Of a stretch of DNA of 64,000 nucleotides, positions 56,745-64,000 are shown piece by piece. The stretch lies in contig OX578153.1 in the NCBI GenBank assembly GCA_951213105.1, forward strand, positions 58,414,520 through 58,478,519. Reading direction: 5' to 3'. The position numbers and the translations under genes are program-made. Each line of letters begins with the position of its first letter. Positions within the stretch are counted from its first letter, which is position 1. The notes below the pieces were generated by a model that ran no database searches, was not told the origin of the DNA, and saw only the letters and a program-made list of their open reading frames with translations. Origin of the DNA: Amaurobius ferox. Taxonomy: Eukaryota > Arthropoda > Arachnida > Araneae > Amaurobiidae.

Positions 56745-57888
56745 TTGATGTGGACAGCAAATGACTTCCGCTCCATAATACCATTATTACTTTACTCATT
56801 TTTCAGCGAAATAGTAGTGCTACAAGATCCACGGTATAATATTTTGAGCATTGAATTAATATCACTTATATTGAAATTGGGCTGAATTGGCAACTTATTA
56901 TCCCAAACAGGACGATTTCCCTAATCACCTGCAAAATCCTCTTCAAAGTGTAATTGACAATTAATTAATATACTGAAAAATAAATGGCTATTGGCGGATT
57001 GTTTGGCGTTAAAATACAAAACCATTAGAAATAGTATTTTCTCTTGCCAATAGCATAAACTGGATCGACAAAGATGTGTTAGCAGATTTGTTGCACAATA
57101 TTGAATATGGGAACACGATTATATTAATTATATATTAATTATATGATAGTAATTATATTTTTAATTTGAAGTAATTTTTCGATAAATTTATTTGACAAAC
57201 TTGCAATATCTCGAGAAGAGTTCATGCTAGCGTTTTATAATTTGTATCATTCGTCTTTTAATTAAGAATTACATAGGAGATGAGAATTTATGTACCATTA
57301 TTGAAGATTTTTATTTTTAATGATTTTTTTTTTAATTTATACGAAAATCCCGAACTTTTATTTGATCATTGAAATTAATAAGACCCGCTGTATTTATTCA
57401 CTGACTGCAATAATTATACAAAATTACTTTCTGAAAGCTTCATTCTTTCGTGAGATATCGCATCAATAATCTCACAGACGCACACTAACATACATACACA
57501 TGCACAAACATTAACAGCACTAATATACACACACTAATATATATACTCACATTAACATACATACACTAGCACACACTAATATATATACACACTAACATAC
57601 ACTAACAAACAGACACACACTAACATGCACACACACATTCACACACACATACTAACATACACAAAAATACACACACACACTAACATACACCAAGGTATAC
57701 ACACACACTAACATACCCCAAAATACATACGCATACTAACATACACCAACATACACACACACTCACACAAAACACAAACATCACCCTCAAAATTTCGAGT
57801 TCAGTGATGCTCTTAAAAAGTGCTCTCCCGTGGAAAACCCGTATTCGAATTTTCAACCCCGTTACAATACTTTCCCTATACATTATAC
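56745..57888 (+). mobile_element. Helitron-like family B, divergent copy 9, cut in its terminal hairpin
   Basis: 5' end TTGATGTGGACAGCAAATGA, core ATATCTCGAGAAGAGTTCATG (near 57207), CA/TACACACTAACA tract (57475-57780), then AAGTGCTCTCCCGTGGAAAA and ACTTTCCCTATACATTATA. At that point, the loop of the expected hairpin, the sequence changes to the 145-bp satellite, and the right arm is absent from the window. Confidence 0.78.
57475..57780. repeat. Expanded CA / TACACACTAACA microsatellite
   Basis: The internal microsatellite of family B copy 9, about 300 bp of interrupted CA with ACATACACTAACA-like units. Confidence 0.85.
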
Positions 57889-60800
57889 TAGGTGCATTTC
57901 ACCAGCCCGCCGACTTTCGAATTCAGAAATTTCGACTATGCCATTCGTTTGTACTTCGTTAGTACCGGTTAGTACCGAGATATTTTCGTTAGTACCGCTT
58001 CCGGTACAAAATTATAGCCATTTCAAAAATGCGGGCTGGTGAAATGCGAGCCCGCCGACTTTCGAATTCAGAAATTTCGACTATGCCATTCGTTTGTACT
58101 TCGTTAGTACCGGTTAGTACCGAGATATTTTCGTTAGTACCGCTTCCGGTACAAAATTATAGCCATTTCAAAAATGCGGGCTGGTGAAATGCGAGCCCGC
58201 CGACTTTCGAATTCAGAAATTTCGACTATGCCATTCGTTTGTACTTCGTTAGTACCGGTTAGTACCGAGATATTTTCGTTAGTACCGCTTCCGGTACAAA
58301 ATTATAGCCATTTCAAAAATGCGGGCTGGTGAAATGCGAGCCCGCCGACTTTCGAATTCAGAAATTTCGACTATGCCATTCGTTTGTACTTCGTTAGTAC
58401 CGGTTAGTACCGAGATATTTTCGTTAGTACCGCTTCCGGTACAAAATTATAGCCATTTCAAAAATGCGGGCTGGTGAAATGCGAGCCCGCCGACTTTCGA
58501 ATTCAGAAATTTCGACTATGCCATTCGTTTGTACTTCGTTAGTACCGGTTAGTACCGAGATATTTTCGTTAGTACCGCTTCCGGTACAAAATTATAGCCA
58601 TTTCAAAAATGCGGGCTGGTGAAATGCGAGCCCGCCGACTTTCGAATTCAGAAATTTCGACTATGCCATTCGTTTGTACTTCGTTAGTACCGGTTAGTAC
58701 CGAGATATTTTCGTTAGTACCGCTTCCGGTACAAAATTATAGCCATTTCAAAAATGCGGGCTGGTGAAATGCGAGCCCGCCGACTTTCGAATTCAGAAAT
58801 TTCGACTATGCCATTCGTTTGTACTTCGTTAGTACCGGTTAGTACCGAGATATTTTCGTTAGTACCGCTTCCGGTACAAAATTATAGCCATTTCAAAAAT
58901 GCGGGCTGGTGAAATGCGAGCCCGCCGACTTTCGAATTCAGAAATTTCGACTATGCCATTCGTTTGTACTTCGTTAGTACCGGTTAGTACCGAGATATTT
59001 TCGTTAGTACCGCTTCCGGTACAAAATTATAGCCATTTCAAAAATGCGGGCTGGTGAAATGCGAGCCCGCCGACTTTCGAATTCAGAAATTTCGACTATG
59101 CCATTCGTTTGTACTTCGTTAGTACCGGTTAGTACCGAGATATTTTCGTTAGTACCGCTTCCGGTACAAAATTATAGCCATTTCAAAAATGCGGGCTGGT
59201 GAAATGCGAGCCCGCCGACTTTCGAATTCAGAAATTTCGACTATGCCATTCGTTTGTACTTCGTTAGTACCGGTTAGTACCGAGATATTTTCGTTAGTAC
59301 CGCTTCCGGTACAAAATTATAGCCATTTCAAAAATGCGGGCTGGTGAAATGCGAGCCCGCCGACTTTCGAATTCAGAAATTTCGACTATGCCATTCGTTT
59401 GTACTTCGTTAGTACCGGTTAGTACCGAGATATTTTCGTTAGTACCGCTTCCGGTACAAAATTATAGCCATTTCAAAAATGCGGGCTGGTGAAATGCGAG
59501 CCCGCCGACTTTCGAATTCAGAAATTTCGACTATGCCATTCGTTTGTACTTCGTTAGTACCGGTTAGTACCGAGATATTTTCGTTAGTACCGCTTCCGGT
59601 ACAAAATTATAGCCATTTCAAAAATGCGGGCTGGTGAAATGCGAGCCCGCCGACTTTCGAATTCAGAAATTTCGACTATGCCATTCGTTTGTACTTCGTT
59701 AGTACCGGTTAGTACCGAGATATTTTCGTTAGTACCGCTTCCGGTACAAAATTATAGCCATTTCAAAAATGCGGGCTGGTGAAATGCGAGCCCGCCGACT
59801 TTCGAATTCAGAAATTTCGACTATGCCATTCGTTTGTACTTCGTTAGTACCGGTTAGTACCGAGATATTTTCGTTAGTACCGCTTCCGGTACAAAATTAT
59901 AGCCATTTCAAAAATGCGGGCTGGTGAAATGCGAGCCCGCCGACTTTCGAATTCAGAAATTTCGACTATGCCATTCGTTTGTACTTCGTTAGTACCGGTT
60001 AGTACCGAGATATTTTCGTTAGTACCGCTTCCGGTACAAAATTATAGCCATTTCAAAAATGCGGGCTGGTGAAATGCGAGCCCGCCGACTTTCGAATTCA
60101 GAAATTTCGACTATGCCATTCGTTTGTACTTCGTTAGTACCGGTTAGTACCGAGATATTTTCGTTAGTACCGCTTCCGGTACAAAATTATAGCCATTTCA
60201 AAAATGCGGGCTGGTGAAATGCGAGCCCGCCGACTTTCGAATTCAGAAATTTCGACTATGCCATTCGTTTGTACTTCGTTAGTACCGGTTAGTACCGAGA
60301 TATTTTCGTTAGTACCGCTTCCGGTACAAAATTATAGCCATTTCAAAAATGCGGGCTGGTGAAATGCGAGCCCGCCGACTTTCGAATTCAGAAATTTCGA
60401 CTATGCCATTCGTTTGTACTTCGTTAGTACCGGTTAGTACCGAGATATTTTCGTTAGTACCGCTTCCGGTACAAAATTATAGCCATTTCAAAAATGCGGG
60501 CTGGTGAAATGCGAGCCCGCCGACTTTCGAATTCAGAAATTTCGACTATGCCATTCGTTTGTACTTCGTTAGTACCGGTTAGTACCGAGATATTTTCGTT
60601 AGTACCGCTTCCGGTACAAAATTATAGCCATTTCAAAAATGCGGGCTGGTGAAATGCGAGCCCGCCGACTTTCGAATTCAGAAATTTCGACTATGCCATT
60701 CGTTTGTACTTCGTTAGTACCGGTTAGTACCGAGATATTTTCGTTAGTACCGCTTCCGGTACAAAATTATAGCCATTTCAAAAATGCGGGCTGGTGAAAT

Positions 60801-63800
60801 GCGAGCCCGCCGACTTTCGAATTCAGAAATTTCGACTATGCCATTCGTTTGTACTTCGTTAGTACCGGTTAGTACCGAGATATTTTCGTTAGTACCGCTT
60901 CCGGTACAAAATTATAGCCATTTCAAAAATGCGGGCTGGTGAAATGCGAGCCCGCCGACTTTCGAATTCAGAAATTTCGACTATGCCATTCGTTTGTACT
61001 TCGTTAGTACCGGTTAGTACCGAGATATTTTCGTTAGTACCGCTTCCGGTACAAAATTATAGCCATTTCAAAAATGCGGGCTGGTGAAATGCGAGCCCGC
61101 CGACTTTCGAATTCAGAAATTTCGACTATGCCATTCGTTTGTACTTCGTTAGTACCGGTTAGTACCGAGATATTTTCGTTAGTACCGCTTCCGGTACAAA
61201 ATTATAGCCATTTCAAAAATGCGGGCTGGTGAAATGCGAGCCCGCCGACTTTCGAATTCAGAAATTTCGACTATGCCATTCGTTTGTACTTCGTTAGTAC
61301 CGGTTAGTACCGAGATATTTTCGTTAGTACCGCTTCCGGTACAAAATTATAGCCATTTCAAAAATGCGGGCTGGTGAAATGCGAGCCCGCCGACTTTCGA
61401 ATTCAGAAATTTCGACTATGCCATTCGTTTGTACTTCGTTAGTACCGGTTAGTACCGAGATATTTTCGTTAGTACCGCTTCCGGTACAAAATTATAGCCA
61501 TTTCAAAAATGCGGGCTGGTGAAATGCGAGCCCGCCGACTTTCGAATTCAGAAATTTCGACTATGCCATTCGTTTGTACTTCGTTAGTACCGGTTAGTAC
61601 CGAGATATTTTCGTTAGTACCGCTTCCGGTACAAAATTATAGCCATTTCAAAAATGCGGGCTGGTGAAATGCGAGCCCGCCGACTTTCGAATTCAGAAAT
61701 TTCGACTATGCCATTCGTTTGTACTTCGTTAGTACCGGTTAGTACCGAGATATTTTCGTTAGTACCGCTTCCGGTACAAAATTATAGCCATTTCAAAAAT
61801 GCGGGCTGGTGAAATGCGAGCCCGCCGACTTTCGAATTCAGAAATTTCGACTATGCCATTCGTTTGTACTTCGTTAGTACCGGTTAGTACCGAGATATTT
61901 TCGTTAGTACCGCTTCCGGTACAAAATTATAGCCATTTCAAAAATGCGGGCTGGTGAAATGCGAGCCCGCCGACTTTCGAATTCAGAAATTTCGACTATG
62001 CCATTCGTTTGTACTTCGTTAGTACCGGTTAGTACCGAGATATTTTCGTTAGTACCGCTTCCGGTACAAAATTATAGCCATTTCAAAAATGCGGGCTGGT
62101 GAAATGCGAGCCCGCCGACTTTCGAATTCAGAAATTTCGACTATGCCATTCGTTTGTACTTCGTTAGTACCGGTTAGTACCGAGATATTTTCGTTAGTAC
62201 CGCTTCCGGTACAAAATTATAGCCATTTCAAAAATGCGGGCTGGTGAAATGCGAGCCCGCCGACTTTCGAATTCAGAAATTTCGACTATGCCATTCGTTT
62301 GTACTTCGTTAGTACCGGTTAGTACCGAGATATTTTCGTTAGTACCGCTTCCGGTACAAAATTATAGCCATTTCAAAAATGCGGGCTGGTGAAATGCGAG
62401 CCCGCCGACTTTCGAATTCAGAAATTTCGACTATGCCATTCGTTTGTACTTCGTTAGTACCGGTTAGTACCGAGATATTTTCGTTAGTACCGCTTCCGGT
62501 ACAAAATTATAGCCATTTCAAAAATGCGGGCTGGTGAAATGCGAGCCCGCCGACTTTCGAATTCAGAAATTTCGACTATGCCATTCGTTTGTACTTCGTT
62601 AGTACCGGTTAGTACCGAGATATTTTCGTTAGTACCGCTTCCGGTACAAAATTATAGCCATTTCAAATATGCGGGCTGGTGAAATGCGAGCCCGACGACT
62701 TTCGAATTCAGAAATTTCGACTATGCCATTCGTTTGTACTTCGTTAGTACCGGTTAGTACCGAGATATTTTCGTTAGCACCGCTTCCGGTACAAAATTAT
62801 AGCCATTTCAAAAATGCGGGCTGGTGAAATGCGAGCCCGCCGACTTTCGAATTCAGAAATTTCGACTATGCCATTCGTTTGTACTTCGTTAGTACCGGTT
62901 AGTACCGAGATATTTTCGTTAGCACCGCTTCCGGTACAAAATTATAGCCATTTCAAAAATGCGGGCTGGTGAAATGCGAGCCCGCCGACTTTCGAATTCA
63001 GAAATTTCGACTATGCCATTCGTTTGTACTTCGTTAGTACCGGTTAGTACCGAGATATTTTCGTTAGTACCGCTTCCGGTACAAAATTATAGCCATTTCA
63101 AAAATGCGGGCTGGTGAAATGCGAGCCCGCCGACTTTCGAATTCAGAAATTTCGACTATGCCATTCGTTTGTACTTCGTTAGTACCGGTTAGTACTGAGA
63201 TATTTTCGTTAGTACCGCTTCCGGTACAAAATTATAGCCATTTCAAAAATGCGGGCTGGTGAAATGCGAGCCCGCCGACTTTCGAATTCAGAAATTTCGA
63301 CTATGCCATTCGTTTGTACTTCGTTAGTACCGGTTAGTACCGAGATATTTTCGTTAGTACCGCTTCCGGTACAAAATTATAGCCATTTCAAAAATGCGGG
63401 CTGGTGAAATGCGAGCCCGCCGACTTTCGAATTCAGAAATTTCGACTATGCCATTCGTTTGTACTTCGTTAGTACCGGTTAGTACCGAGATATTTTCGTT
63501 AGTACCGCTTCCGGTACAAAATTATAGCCATTTCAAAAATGCGGGCTGGTGAAATGCGAGCCCGCAGACTTTCGAATTCAGAAATTTCGACTATGCCATT
63601 CGTTTGTACTTCGTTAGTACCGGTTAGTACCGAGATATTTTCGTTAGTACCGCTTCCGGTACAAAATTATAGCCATTTCAAAAATGCGGGCTGGTGAAAT
63701 GCGAGCCCGCCGACTTTCGAATTCAGAAATTTCGACTATGCCATTCGTTTGTACTTCGTTAGTACCGGTTAGTACCGAGATATTTTCGTTAGTACCGCTT

Positions 63801-64000
63801 CCGGTACAAAATTATAGCCATTTCAAAAATGCGGGCTGGTGAAATGCGAGCCCGCCGACTTTCGAATTCAGAAATTTCGACTATGCCATTCGTTTGTACT
63901 TCGTTAGTACTGGTTAGTACCGAGATATTTTCGTTAGTACCGCTTCCGGTACAAAATTATAGCCATTTCAAAAATGCGGACTGGTGAAATGCGAGCCCGC
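57889..64000. repeat. 145-bp satellite array, 42 units and continuing
   Basis: The period is exactly 145 bp (CCCGC starts at 57906, 58051, 58196 and so on to 63996). The monomer is about 43% GC, rich in CpG, with three GTTAGTACCG words and a hairpin GTACCG-CTTC-CGGTAC. The first unit alone begins GCATTTCACCAGCCCGC (57893-57909), the exact reverse complement of GCGGGCTGGTGAAATGC that ends every unit; later units keep only the inner AGCCCGC. Units up to about 62650 look identical by eye; single-base variants appear only after that. 145 is not a multiple of 3, so no frame runs through. The array passes the window edge. Confidence 0.97.

Noticed and set aside
57889..64000. CRISPR array
   Set aside because: 145-bp direct repeats with no spacers, in animal-type DNA; it is satellite DNA.

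Overview
The window is animal nuclear DNA that is AT-rich and almost certainly gene-free. The 5S rRNA-like modules start GCCAACG and carry an arthropod-type box C, and the repeats are of kinds common in arthropod genomes. My best guess is an arachnid, perhaps a spider, but nothing here fixes the species. No open reading frame looks like a real protein; the longest ones read through a SINE array, a CT-rich tract or satellite DNA. The annotation is therefore a map of nested mobile elements and the repeats they leave behind.

Layout. 443-808: 5' fragment of a Helitron-like element (family A). 809-5891: four head-to-tail minus-strand Helitrons (family C), one hit by a 5S/tRNA chimeric SINE; a divergent plus-strand copy lies at 6099-7967. 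7976-11960: old tandem repeats, some carrying a decayed 5S box C. 14265-14735: a 78-bp minisatellite. 14742-25897: family A, B and D Helitron-like elements around a canonical Helitron (family G, 17386-19824) that holds two nested B copies. 26665-27652: two more 5S/tRNA SINEs. 28404-34806: B, a tRNA-like pair, a foldback element, a second G Helitron with a nested A, then two A copies head to tail. 36312-42295: SINE, D copies as an inverted pair, and a tandem array of SINE cores. 42560-43256: a minus-strand Helitron 5' part. 43529-49297: two B copies, one split by a SINE and by a 2.8-kb unidentified insertion. 49298-52895: diverged local repeats. 52896-57888: three more B copies. 57889-64000: a 145-bp satellite running off the window.

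How the parts relate. Families C and G are textbook non-autonomous Helitrons (A|TC at the start, hairpin then CTAG|T at the end). Families A, B and D also begin A|TC, but they end in a hairpin whose outer arm is repeated, inverted, just inside the 5' end, and they carry an internal CA/GACA microsatellite. That resembles the Helentron/HINE (DINE-1-like) plan. No transposase or Rep/helicase is encoded here, so all would need help in trans. Nested copies supply empty-site comparisons that fix several termini.

The most notable observations are: the 145-bp satellite, whose first unit is flanked by 17-bp inverted repeats and which starts inside the terminal hairpin of a B element; retroposed SINE 3' tails of only 36-63 bp with clear target-site duplications; 5S-headed SINEs that have all lost the tRNA B box; and a possible conserved pairing switch at the ends of families A, B and D.
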